From CAYRIY01 sp964424335 (GTDB taxonomy: Bacteria > Bacillota > Limnochordia > DTU080 > RSA5): a stretch of DNA of 9,470 nt. The stretch covers positions 1 through 9,470 of the forward strand of contig CAYRIY010000121.1 in the NCBI GenBank assembly GCA_964424335.1, given 5' to 3'. A program made the translations under genes and the position numbers. The notes beneath the pieces were generated by a model that worked only from the letters and a program-made list of their open reading frames with translations, was not told the origin of the DNA and searched no databases. Shown one piece after another: positions 1 through 7,436 of the stretch. Every line of letters begins with the position of its first letter. Positions within the stretch are counted from its first letter, which is position 1.

Positions 1-30
1 CGCCTGGCCTGGCCACATTTCGAAGTTTAA
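1..30 (+). CDS. Possible 3' end of an upstream gene (partial)
   Basis: Reading from base 1, nine sense codons (RLAWPHFEV) are followed by TAA at 28-30, and non-coding leader sequence seems to follow. This fits the C-terminus of a same-strand upstream gene. The other two forward frames are also open over this short stretch, so the frame choice is weak. No function can be assigned from nine residues. Confidence 0.3.
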   Translation, partial: RLAWPHFEV

Positions 31-63
31 GAAGGAATCAGGGGATGGAGTGTGCAAATTGTC

Positions 64-78
64 ATTTATAAATCACAG
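64..78. promoter_or_regulatory. AT-rich palindromic element, copy 1 (candidate operator)
   Basis: The bases ATTTATAAATCACAG are identical to 2833-2847. The core ATTTATAAAT (64-73) is a perfect palindrome; the longer TCATTTATAAATCA (62-75) is imperfect by one pair. It lies about 90 bases upstream of the mannonate dehydratase start, in the leader of the first gene block. The only other copy is in the leader of the second block, which suggests a shared transcription-factor site. TTGTCA at 59-64 resembles a -35 box, but I find no convincing -10 at the right spacing, so the promoter is unresolved. The GntR protein encoded at 1182 is an obvious candidate binder, but this is inference. Confidence 0.5.
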
Positions 79-166
79 TCAATTTAGGAAAGGTGACCTG
101 TAAGGAATTCGCGGCGCCTTTAGTGTGTGGGTAATTATGACGGCGGGGTGGAGTTGGGTGGCAACG

Positions 167-1138
167 ATGCGCATCGGTTTAGGGCAATTCAACCAGGTAA
201 CGGATGAGCGCCTTCAGTTTATCAAACAGCTCGGAGTGGAGGACTGCGTCATCAATGCCGCCGGGGGTTCGCCGGAGTTGCCCGGCCAGACCCATTGGGA
301 GTACAAGGATCTCGTCGCATTGAGGACGCGATTTGAAGATGTCGGTCTGCGCCTCGCGAGCATCGAAAACGTCCCGTTTCACTTTTACGATAAGGTCATG
401 CTCGGACTTCCCGGTCGGGACGAACAGATCGAACACATGGCTACGACCATTCGCAACATGGGCAGTGCGGGCATCCCGATCCTTGGGTACCACTGGATGC
501 CAAACGGCGTGTGGCGTACGTCGTGGAAGGCGCCCGGGCGCGGCGGCGCGCACGTGACCGGCTTTGACTTCTCTTTGGTGGAAAAGGCGCCCCTTTCGCA
601 CGGACGACGGTTTACCGAGGAAGAGATGTGGGACGCCTACGAGTATTACATGAGCCGCATCCTACCGGTAGCCGAGGAGGTCGGCGTCAAACTTGCGCTC
701 CACCCGGACGATCCGCCTGTCGGGGAGCTAGGGGGAGTCCCCCGGCTATTCAGCAGTCTTGAGGGCTTTAAGAGGGCCATGGAGATTGGCGACAGTCCGA
801 TGCACGGACTCGACTTTTGCAACGGCTGCTGGTCGGAGATGGGCATTGAGGGCGGCACGGTCGCTGCAATCCGCTACTTCGGCGAGCGGGGAAAGATCTT
901 TTACGTTCATTTCCGCGACGTTCAGGGAACGGTGCCGAAGTTTCGGGAGTGCTTTCTCGGCGAAGGCAATTGCGACATGTTCCAAGTCATGAAGGCGCTC
1001 AAAGACGTTGGTTTTGACGGCTTTATGATTCCTGATCACGTACCTCGTCTGGTGGGCGACACCGATTGGTGCCACCGGGGGCGCGCCCACGCCGTCGGCT
1101 ACATGCAGGCCCTGCTCCACGCCGTGAACAGCATCTAA
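167..1138 (+). CDS. uxuA: Mannonate dehydratase (UxuA family), short form
   Basis: UxuA dehydrates D-mannonate to 2-keto-3-deoxygluconate in cytoplasmic glucuronate catabolism, using a divalent metal in a TIM barrel. The predicted protein has 323 residues. Family hallmarks visible are ALHPDDPP (177-184), DFCNGC (216-221), YVHFRDVQG (246-254) and IPDHVP (288-293). H179, C218, H248 and D290 or H291 sit where the family's metal ligands lie, so it looks catalytically intact. E. coli UxuA is about 394 residues; this is a compact version. The frame extends upstream to GTG 125 and ATG 137, but I chose ATG 167 because the family-like N-terminus (MRIGLGQF) begins there and GGGTGG (156-161) precedes it. 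The gene heads a block with a GntR regulator 43 bases downstream. The family call is firm. Activity on D-mannonate rather than a related sugar acid is inferred. Confidence 0.87.
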   Translation: MRIGLGQFNQVTDERLQFIKQLGVEDCVINAAGGSPELPGQTHWEYKDLVALRTRFEDVGLRLASIENVPFHFYDKVMLGLPGRDEQIEHMATTIRNMGSAGIPILGYHWMPNGVWRTSWKAPGRGGAHVTGFDFSLVEKAPLSHGRRFTEEEMWDAYEYYMSRILPVAEEVGVKLALHPDDPPVGELGGVPRLFSSLEGFKRAMEIGDSPMHGLDFCNGCWSEMGIEGGTVAAIRYFGERGKIFYVHFRDVQGTVPKFRECFLGEGNCDMFQVMKALKDVGFDGFMIPDHVPRLVGDTDWCHRGRAHAVGYMQALLHAVNSI

Positions 1139-1181
1139 CGGAGCGCGCCTATGACGCTTTTCAAATCGGGGGAATGTGGCC

Positions 1182-1889
1182 ATGGTGTGGGACCAAGAGG
1201 CGCTCGGCCCTTCCGAGCCCCTTCAGCGCAAGAGCCTTAAAGACCAGATTTACCATGAGCTGCGCCGTCGGATCATCCTCGGGGAGATTCCGCAAGGGAC
1301 GCGGCTTCTTGAGCCGGCCCTGGCCCAAATGCTGGAGACGAGCATCACACCGGTGCGGGAAGCGCTCAACAAACTCGCCGGCGCCGATCTTGTCATCAGC
1401 ATGGGTCGCAGCGGCACGTACGTCAGGAATCTCTCGGACGTCGACATCGAAAACCTATACGAGCTGCGAGAGGCCCTCGAGCGGCTCGCGGTCAGGCAAT
1501 CGGTGGGAAAGTTTGAGGCCGACGAGCTCGAGCGGATGCAGGCGCTTGGCGTCGAGTTTTTCAAGACGGTACGACGTGAAGAGTTTGTGGCGCGCAATCA
1601 TGCCAATACCCGGTTTCACATGTTTTTTATCACAAAGTCCGGAAACCGCTGGCTAAAAGAGAGCATGGCCAACCTCAACGACCTGTTGACGTTGGCGCGC
1701 TCCGGCCTTGAGCGAAGCGGCTACCGTCCGCCCGACAGTCGATCCGAGGTCGACGATCACCAGGCGATCCTCGACGCGGTGCGCAAGCACGACGTGGCGG
1801 GCGCCGAGGATGCCATGGGCCGCCACATTCAGCGCGGCAAGCGCTACATCCTCGACTACTTGGCGCAGCGCAGCGGGCGATCAGAGTAA
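1182..1889 (+). CDS. GntR-family transcriptional regulator, FadR/FCD subfamily
   Basis: This is a 235-residue DNA-binding regulator. Residues about 18-82 form the GntR winged helix: a KDQIYHELRRRIILGEIPQG-type first helix, then SITPVREALNKLAG as the recognition helix, then the GTYV wing. Residues about 88-228 form the all-helical FCD ligand domain, with H146, H193 and H215 at the usual metal-binding positions. The first ligand, normally Asp in a DxxFH motif, is Asn here (N142 in NTRFH). Many FCD regulators sense sugar acids (UxuR, ExuR and LldR are relatives by family), and adjacency to uxuA suggests a uronate or aldonate effector, which is inference. GTG 1176 is an alternative start, but GGGGGA (1168-1173) is well spaced for ATG 1182. 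Likely targets are the palindromes at 64-78, 2831-2844 or 9345-9362. Confidence 0.9.
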   Translation: MVWDQEALGPSEPLQRKSLKDQIYHELRRRIILGEIPQGTRLLEPALAQMLETSITPVREALNKLAGADLVISMGRSGTYVRNLSDVDIENLYELREALERLAVRQSVGKFEADELERMQALGVEFFKTVRREEFVARNHANTRFHMFFITKSGNRWLKESMANLNDLLTLARSGLERSGYRPPDSRSEVDDHQAILDAVRKHDVAGAEDAMGRHIQRGKRYILDYLAQRSGRSE

Positions 1890-1922
1890 GACACAGAGCG
1901 ACCATTGAGGGATGGTGTGAGC

Positions 1923-2789
1923 ATGAAGCTGCTTGTGACGGGCGCAGCTGGCGGTGTAGGCCCGTGGCTCATCGATGAACTCCTCCGATCTGATCACAAC
2001 GTCGTCGCCGTCGATCGTTCGGCTCCCAAAGGGGATCTCAAGGCGCATTTTGTCCAGGTCGACCTTCGCTCGTTTGCTGAGACAAAAGACGTCATCGAGA
2101 GGTTCCGACCCGAGGTCGTCGTACACTTCGGCGCCATTCCCGCTCCCGGCGGTATCGCCAATCACGAGCTATTTGAAAACAACGTGCTCAGCACGTATCA
2201 CGTCTTGGAGGCTGCCTCCCTTTGTGACGTGCGGCGGACGATCTTTGCTTCCAGCATATCCGCTTACGGTTTTGCCTGGGCCGATACGCCTCCATTGCCG
2301 CGCTACCTACCCGTGGACGAGGAGCACCCGCTGCTGGCCGAGGACTGCTACGGGCTTTCAAAAATCGTTGGGGAAGAGGCATGCAAGGCGTTCACCCGCA
2401 AGACCGGCATGGATACCATCTGCGTGCGCCCGCCTTGGATCACGTACCCCACTACGTACACTCGTGAGTTTGAGAGGTTGCAACAAAATCGCGACACAGC
2501 CGCCGGGCGGCATCTGTGGGCCTACTGCGACGTGCGCGACATCGCACGGTTTGTGCGATTGGCGGCGGAGCACCCGGGTAAGCTCGGGCACGAAGCGTTC
2601 ATCGTGACTGCGGCAGACACGATCGCCGAAGAGCTTACGCTGGATCTCGTGCGCTCGGCGTTTCCCGACGTGCCTCGGGATGAAGCGCGCCTTGACGGTC
2701 GACGCTCAGTTTTCTCCAATGAAAAAGCTTACAAACTGCTCGGATACCGTTCCCGCTTTGGGTGGGGCGCGCCGCAAAGCGGTTCGTAG
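1923..2789 (+). CDS. NAD-dependent epimerase/dehydratase-type oxidoreductase (extended SDR)
   Basis: This 288-residue Rossmann-fold protein belongs to the extended short-chain dehydrogenase family. It shows TGAAGGVG (6-13) for the dinucleotide loop, D31 at the end of strand 2 (favouring NAD over NADP), a serine cluster ASSISAYG (109-116), the catalytic YGLSK (Y143 and K147), RPPW (169-172) and YCDVRDIA (201-208), typical of NAD-dependent sugar epimerases. The substrate cannot be read from sequence. Its position after uxuA and the regulator suggests a uronate, aldonate or keto-sugar. A uronate dehydrogenase-like role, or replacement of UxuB-type fructuronate reductase, are both possible, but no UxuB-specific motif is seen. 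The frame opens at TTG 1905; I chose ATG 1923 because the fold begins immediately there. The GAGGGATGG upstream (1907-1915) is only a moderate ribosome site. It starts 33 bases after the regulator and is probably cotranscribed with it. Confidence 0.85.
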   Translation: MKLLVTGAAGGVGPWLIDELLRSDHNVVAVDRSAPKGDLKAHFVQVDLRSFAETKDVIERFRPEVVVHFGAIPAPGGIANHELFENNVLSTYHVLEAASLCDVRRTIFASSISAYGFAWADTPPLPRYLPVDEEHPLLAEDCYGLSKIVGEEACKAFTRKTGMDTICVRPPWITYPTTYTREFERLQQNRDTAAGRHLWAYCDVRDIARFVRLAAEHPGKLGHEAFIVTAADTIAEELTLDLVRSAFPDVPRDEARLDGRRSVFSNEKAYKLLGYRSRFGWGAPQSGS

Positions 2790-2830
2790 GGTCGGGTAGT
2801 GCATCGTCGGTGATGAGAGCTTGGGACTTT

Positions 2831-2844
2831 TGATTTATAAATCA
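2831..2844. promoter_or_regulatory. Perfect 14-nt palindrome, copy 2 of the AT-rich element (candidate operator)
   Basis: TGATTTATAAATCA is its own reverse complement. Together with the following CAG it gives the same 15-mer (2833-2847) found at 64-78. It lies 49 bases before the GTG of the secreted hydrolase gene, inside a 104-base gap that contains no gene. The gap and the repeated element suggest the second block has its own promoter under the same control as the first. TATAAA at 2836-2841, inside the palindrome, resembles a -10 box but has no matching -35. Confidence 0.55.
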
Positions 2845-2893
2845 CAGATAGTTTGATGGGTCAAAAGATATTAAGCGCCAAGGAGGGACCTCA

Positions 2894-5800
2894 GTGAATG
2901 CATATCGGGCGCTAAGAGCAAGGACTGGCGCTTTGGGGGCGTGGATGCTCGTCATCGTCCTCGTGTTGCTCGGGGCCCCGGATGGACACCGGGCCCATGC
3001 GGCGGGCTCGGCACAAGGAGGTCAAAGCGCTCTGCCGTTCGTTGCGGATGCCGCCTGGAGCCCTAAAGGGCCGCAGACCATCACGACTCGTTTCGTGTTC
3101 TGGCCCGGCCAGAAGCTCGAAGGCGTGGATGTCCTGTGGATTGCGGGATTTGGCGGAGCCGAGGATGGTACGCCCGAAATCATTGCTCTGACGTGGGAGG
3201 GAGATCACTCGAGTTGGTTCTCCTCGTGGACGCTGCGGCTGCGGGCTCGAGCCGGAATTCTCCCTGCCTCCTTGGTCGACGGCGAAAATGCGATCGCAGA
3301 CGGGGAGCCTGCGACGGAGTACGTCGATCTGGGCGTGTTCCGGCTCGAATTTGGGCGGACCTACCGGGCCTCCGTCTCGCATGATCCCGAGGCCATGACG
3401 GTGTCGATCCTCGTGGAGGGCGATGGCGGCGCGCACGTGTTCGCGGCGACACTCCCCCTAGTCGGTGGGTGGGATACTCTCTATCCGTTCACCGGGGCGG
3501 CGCGCGTCGGCGCCGATGCCCCTGAGGACGGATCGTGGCGGTTTGATGTACGAGAGTTTCGTGCGAATTCGGGTTATCGCTTGCTTGGGCCTCCGCTCGC
3601 GCTAACGAGCGATTTCGACGTCAGGCTCCTTCGCGCTGAAGGGGATGGCTGGGCCGTCGAGGCAGGCAGGAGGATCGGGATCAAAGACCGCCTTGCCGTC
3701 CGAATTCGCTGGCCGAAAGAGCGGGTTTCCGGTCGGTTTATATTGGGCGTCCAAGGAGACGCACAAGGCGAAAGTCGGACGTTGGCGGACCTTCGTTGGA
3801 CGCCTGGAGAGAGCCTGATCCATGTGCCGCAGGATGCGATTCCGGTCGGACAATCCCGCCTCATCCTTACCTACGCGACCGAGGCGGGCCAGGTCGAACT
3901 TTTTGGGCGGACCTTGCGCCTTGAATACGGGCAGATCGAGGCAGCGGTGGGCCCCCTGCTTCAACTAGGCCAAACGTTGCAAGGGCTCGTTCAGCTCAAT
4001 GCTGCCTTGGATCTGGGGCCGGCTGAATGGGAGTCCGCACTGGAGCAAGCAGCGCTCGAACTCACGTTGCGCCGATCGGGCGCTCCCGTGGCGGGGGCGA
4101 GTGACGAGCCAGGCGGGCCCCTTATTCGTATCCCCCTTCGTGACTTAAAGGACGAGACTTTGACGATCCCCGTCCAACTCGATGCGCCAAGTGAGCCCGG
4201 GAGTTACGAGGTCGACCTGACGCTGCCGGGAGCGGAAGGGATCCACCTTGGTCACACAGGGGTTCGGCGGGTCCAGGTTACCGCTGGCGGCGAATTGGGC
4301 GAAGCGGCTCAGGCGAAGTTGATCGTCTACGAGCTCACAAATCATCACGGCCTAGATCCGTACGCTCATACGCTCTTTGTCACGGCCCTGCAGGGCATCG
4401 TCAACCGTGAGCGGCCAAGGCTTTACTTGAGCTACATTCACGAACGAGACGGCCAGCGCCGCAATGTCGACGAATACTGGCTCCAAAATCTGCGGACCGA
4501 CGGGGAGTGGCTCGCGCACTACGAGATCGTCCGGACCGACAAGCTCCTTGATCTTATCTCCTACTTTGCGGATGACTTTCGCGGCGTCGTGGCCTACGAT
4601 CCAAACGTCCCTGCCACGACCAACGTCGCGACGACGGTCGCTGGAATAGAAAATCTCCTACCCGTACCCTGGAGCCAAAGCGTGGGGAGCCTCTGGCAAA
4701 ACGTCGTCGCACACGGCCCCAAGCTGCCGGTCAAGCGGTGGCTGGTCATGCCGGACGGATCCTCGCTTTTTACCGGTCAAGGCAGCATTCCCGGCACGGA
4801 CCTTGCAACGAGCGGCAGCGCCAAAGCGGATGCTTACCTCTGGGCGCTTGCTCATTACCTCGAATCCGGAAAGGCCAATCCCCTCCTGCTCGGCTATTTC
4901 CTCGACTCGTTTTACTTGCGGTCCCCCGGCGCCGAATGGTCTCACGCGCTTACCAACCGGGATTACCTCGTCAGTCACAAGGCGTTTGTCTTTGACCTCT
5001 CCCCGTGGGCGGACGAAGCCCCCAACGACGATCCGCAGCAGCCGCTTGGGACCGATCGCGATGTGCTCCTAAAGATCCTGCGCACAGCGAACGAACGAGC
5101 GAACGGCGAGATGATCAAAGTCCTCGGCTTTGTGCCTTGGGCCTGGAAATACACCACCGCCGTCGATCCCAATAGCCGCCACGATCCCGTGCCGTCAGAG
5201 TGGGAGCTGATCCGGATCGCTTCCGCGTTCAACGGCTACGTCGAGGCGGACGCCTACGACCCATCCGGCATCGGGGCCATGGCCAACGCCTCCGTGTTTC
5301 AACACTATCCGCTGGAGGATTTCTATCCGCAAAACCCCATGGCCACGCCGGCCGACCTGAAGGAGCTGGGGTATATCGACGATAGTGGCCAGGTGGCGCC
5401 CAAGCGGTACTACGCATTCTACGTCGGCGACTACGACTCGCCGGCATGGCTCTATCAGGTCATTCCGAGCCTTTGGGACGACCCCGCCCGTGGAGAAATC
5501 CCGCTTTCGTGGGCGTTCAACCCCAACCTCGCCGATCGCTTTGCGCCGGGGCTTGTCTACACCCGCAAAACTCGAACCCCCAACGACGTCTTCGTCTCCG
5601 GTGACAACGGGGCGGGCTACCTCAATCCCGGGATGCTCGAGCCGCCGCGGCCGCTCAGCGACCTGCCTTCGGGGTGGGACGCGTGGACCCGGCACAACGT
5701 CGATTACTTTGGGCGGTGGGACCTTTCTGTCACAGGGTTCTTGATCACCGGTTCGGCTCGGCCGATGGGGCGTGAAGGACTCCGCCGCTACGGGGAGTTT

Positions 5801-6100
5801 TCCGGGGATGGAATCGTCTTTCAGCGAGACTTTGGCCTTGGTGTATACGAAGGCGTGCCGACGATCCGCATGACGCACGATCTCGTCGGCAGTGTCGACG
5901 AAGCGGTTCGCATCGCAGCTCTTTCCATGCGAGAGCCGCTCGATCGGCCGCGGTTTTACGTGTTTCGCACGATCCTCAAGAGCGCCGACTGGCATCGCCG
6001 TGTGGCCGACGGGATCGCCCGTGAATTGGGCGAGGAAAATGTGGAAATCGTGGATCTTCGCACGCTGATGACGCTCGTTCGGCTTGCACACTCCGATTAG
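2894..6100 (+). CDS. Secreted GxGYxYP-family putative glycoside hydrolase, large form
   Basis: This is a 1068-residue exported protein. Basic residues (R5, R8, R10), a hydrophobic stretch (14-28) and AHA (34-36) form a Sec signal peptide, probably cleaved after A36. Residues about 45-465 are beta-rich and not recognised; they look like two or more sandwich modules, perhaps carbohydrate-binding. Residues about 475-1065 match GxGYxYP N- and C-terminal domains: TALQGIVNRERPR (497-509), NVATTVAG (577-584), GSAKxDAYLW (641-650), WADE (705-708), QPLGTDR (716-722), VGDYDSPAW (844-852), RGEIPL (866-871), KTRTPND (892-898), the signature as GAGYLNP (906-912), and a C-terminal FRTILKS...VEIVD segment. 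The family is described as putative glycoside hydrolases; I know of no established reaction. The protein contains no cysteine, fitting export by a Gram-positive cell. The GTG start is supported by AGGAGG at 2881-2886, seven bases upstream. Confidence 0.85.
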   Translation: MNAYRALRARTGALGAWMLVIVLVLLGAPDGHRAHAAGSAQGGQSALPFVADAAWSPKGPQTITTRFVFWPGQKLEGVDVLWIAGFGGAEDGTPEIIALTWEGDHSSWFSSWTLRLRARAGILPASLVDGENAIADGEPATEYVDLGVFRLEFGRTYRASVSHDPEAMTVSILVEGDGGAHVFAATLPLVGGWDTLYPFTGAARVGADAPEDGSWRFDVREFRANSGYRLLGPPLALTSDFDVRLLRAEGDGWAVEAGRRIGIKDRLAVRIRWPKERVSGRFILGVQGDAQGESRTLADLRWTPGESLIHVPQDAIPVGQSRLILTYATEAGQVELFGRTLRLEYGQIEAAVGPLLQLGQTLQGLVQLNAALDLGPAEWESALEQAALELTLRRSGAPVAGASDEPGGPLIRIPLRDLKDETLTIPVQLDAPSEPGSYEVDLTLPGAEGIHLGHTGVRRVQVTAGGELGEAAQAKLIVYELTNHHGLDPYAHTLFVTALQGIVNRERPRLYLSYIHERDGQRRNVDEYWLQNLRTDGEWLAHYEIVRTDKLLDLISYFADDFRGVVAYDPNVPATTNVATTVAGIENLLPVPWSQSVGSLWQNVVAHGPKLPVKRWLVMPDGSSLFTGQGSIPGTDLATSGSAKADAYLWALAHYLESGKANPLLLGYFLDSFYLRSPGAEWSHALTNRDYLVSHKAFVFDLSPWADEAPNDDPQQPLGTDRDVLLKILRTANERANGEMIKVLGFVPWAWKYTTAVDPNSRHDPVPSEWELIRIASAFNGYVEADAYDPSGIGAMANASVFQHYPLEDFYPQNPMATPADLKELGYIDDSGQVAPKRYYAFYVGDYDSPAWLYQVIPSLWDDPARGEIPLSWAFNPNLADRFAPGLVYTRKTRTPNDVFVSGDNGAGYLNPGMLEPPRPLSDLPSGWDAWTRHNVDYFGRWDLSVTGFLITGSARPMGREGLRRYGEFSGDGIVFQRDFGLGVYEGVPTIRMTHDLVGSVDEAVRIAALSMREPLDRPRFYVFRTILKSADWHRRVADGIARELGEENVEIVDLRTLMTLVRLAHSD

Positions 6101-6155
6101 CTGTGGATGGGCGGTTAGGCGCGATTTGCAACTTGGATGCGGGAGGTAAGCGACA

Positions 6156-7436
6156 ATGTATCAGGCTTCAAACGAAGAGGGACGCTCGCTCCTCATGGAT
6201 GCGAACGTACGCGACTACGGCGCCCGGGGTGACGGCACGACCGACGACCGTGACGCTTTTCAGCGGGCCTTGGATGCCATGGCCAAGACGGGCGGGACGG
6301 TCTATGTTCCCCCTGGCAAGTACCGGATCCGATCGCCTTTGGAGGTGCCCGAGCAAGTGGGGCTGATCGGCCCCATGCAGACGGCGCACACGACCAACCT
6401 CGAGCGGGGAAGCGTCCTGCTGGCGGAGGCAGGCCATGGCAACGATGACGGTCCGGCATTGATCACCCTGGGGGAGAACAGCTCCGTGCGGGGGCTTGCC
6501 GTGCACTACCCCCTTCAATCGGAAGAAAAAGTCGTCCCGTATCCGTGGACCATCAAGGTGCGCGGCACGAACGCCGGCGTGCTGGACATGCTGCTTACCA
6601 ACCCCTTTCAGGCGATCGACTTGTCCACATCCGCGCCCCGCCACCACATTCGCAACCTCAACGCGCAGCCGCTCTATCGCGGGATCTTGCTCGACAACTG
6701 CTTTGACATCGGCAAGATCGAAAACGTCCACCTCTGGCCCTTTTGGTCGCAAAAGCGGCCCGTTTGGGAGTTTATGCGCGAACATGGCGTCGCCTTTGAG
6801 ATCGGGCGGTGCGATTGGGAGTACATGACCAACTGCTTTGCGATCTTCTACGGCGTCGGCTTTCGCTTTTTCGCCGGAGAGAATGGACCGGGTAACGCCT
6901 TGCTTACACACTGCGGGGCGGATCTTGGTCCCGTGGCGGTGCGCGTCGAGCAAACGCAGGAGCATTCCGGCGTCTCCTTTTCAAACAGCCAGTTTATGGC
7001 GGGCATCGAGGTTGATCCGGAGAATGCCGGCCCGGTCAAGTTTACGTCATGCGGGTTTTGGGGCATCGAAGACACCGGGGCTCACGCCGTCCTCGAGGGG
7101 CCGGCCACCACGACCTTTACCGGGTGTCACTTTACCGCCTGGGACCGTGAAGACAAAGGGGAGCCGGCCATCCGACTCGACGGCGGCAGCCTGATCGTGA
7201 ACGGTTGTGACTTCCACGACGCAGGCAAAAAGCAGATCAAGGCCGGCGAGGGAGCAGAGTCGGTCATCGTCGTCGGCAACCGGCTGCGCGGCGGCGCGGA
7301 GCTGGAGATCGCCCCGTCGGTCGAAGCGCAAGTAGGGTTTAACACGTACAAAGGCGGCGCCCCTGCCAACGAACTGCTTCGTCCGTCGCAGATTCTCAAA
7401 ATCTATCCCGCCAAGGAGGAAACGGCTCATGAGTAA
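6156..7436 (+). CDS. Right-handed beta-helix protein, pectate-lyase-3 type
   Basis: The 426-residue protein opens with the pectate_lyase_3/GH28-related signature: VRDYGARGDGTTDDRDAFQRA (18-38), then TGGTVYVPPGKY (45-56). Repeated short strands rich in N, G and hydrophobics follow (for example VRGLAVHYP 111-119, IRNLNAQPLYRGI 165-177, FTSCGFWGI 296-304, FTGCHFT 321-327, VNGCDFHDAG 348-357), as in parallel beta-helix enzymes that cleave or bind acidic polysaccharides. Lyase or hydrolase action on uronic-acid oligosaccharides is plausible but unproven; I cannot point to catalytic residues. There is no signal peptide, and seven cysteines (182, 219, 227, 253, 299, 324, 351) favour a cytoplasmic location, unusual for this fold. 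The ATG follows GGGAGGTAAG (6141-6150), 55 bases after the previous stop. An internal ATG at 6195 also precedes the signature but lacks this ribosome site. It overlaps the next gene by 8 bases. Confidence 0.85.
   Translation: MYQASNEEGRSLLMDANVRDYGARGDGTTDDRDAFQRALDAMAKTGGTVYVPPGKYRIRSPLEVPEQVGLIGPMQTAHTTNLERGSVLLAEAGHGNDDGPALITLGENSSVRGLAVHYPLQSEEKVVPYPWTIKVRGTNAGVLDMLLTNPFQAIDLSTSAPRHHIRNLNAQPLYRGILLDNCFDIGKIENVHLWPFWSQKRPVWEFMREHGVAFEIGRCDWEYMTNCFAIFYGVGFRFFAGENGPGNALLTHCGADLGPVAVRVEQTQEHSGVSFSNSQFMAGIEVDPENAGPVKFTSCGFWGIEDTGAHAVLEGPATTTFTGCHFTAWDREDKGEPAIRLDGGSLIVNGCDFHDAGKKQIKAGEGAESVIVVGNRLRGGAELEIAPSVEAQVGFNTYKGGAPANELLRPSQILKIYPAKEETAHE

Noticed and set aside
59..88. Sigma-A promoter with -35 TTGTCA at 59-64
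   Set aside because: The sequence at 16-18 base spacing (around ATTTAG) is a poor -10, so I did not list it as a promoter.
93..134. Possible 13-codon leader peptide starting at GTG 93
   Set aside because: The ribosome site is too close, and there are no regulatory codon runs or adjoining attenuator hairpins to support it.
125..166. Upstream extension of the mannonate dehydratase to GTG 125 or ATG 137
   Set aside because: The extra 10-14 residues do not resemble the family N-terminus and lack a well-spaced ribosome site; ATG 167 fits better.
5195..6091. Long antisense open frame (298 codons) opposite the C-terminal part of the secreted hydrolase
   Set aside because: It overlaps a strongly supported gene with recognisable domains, has no recognisable protein motif, and long antisense frames are expected in GC-rich coding DNA.
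6168..6965. Antisense open frame (265 codons) opposite the beta-helix gene
   Set aside because: It mirrors codon structure of the sense gene, with no ribosome site or family resemblance.
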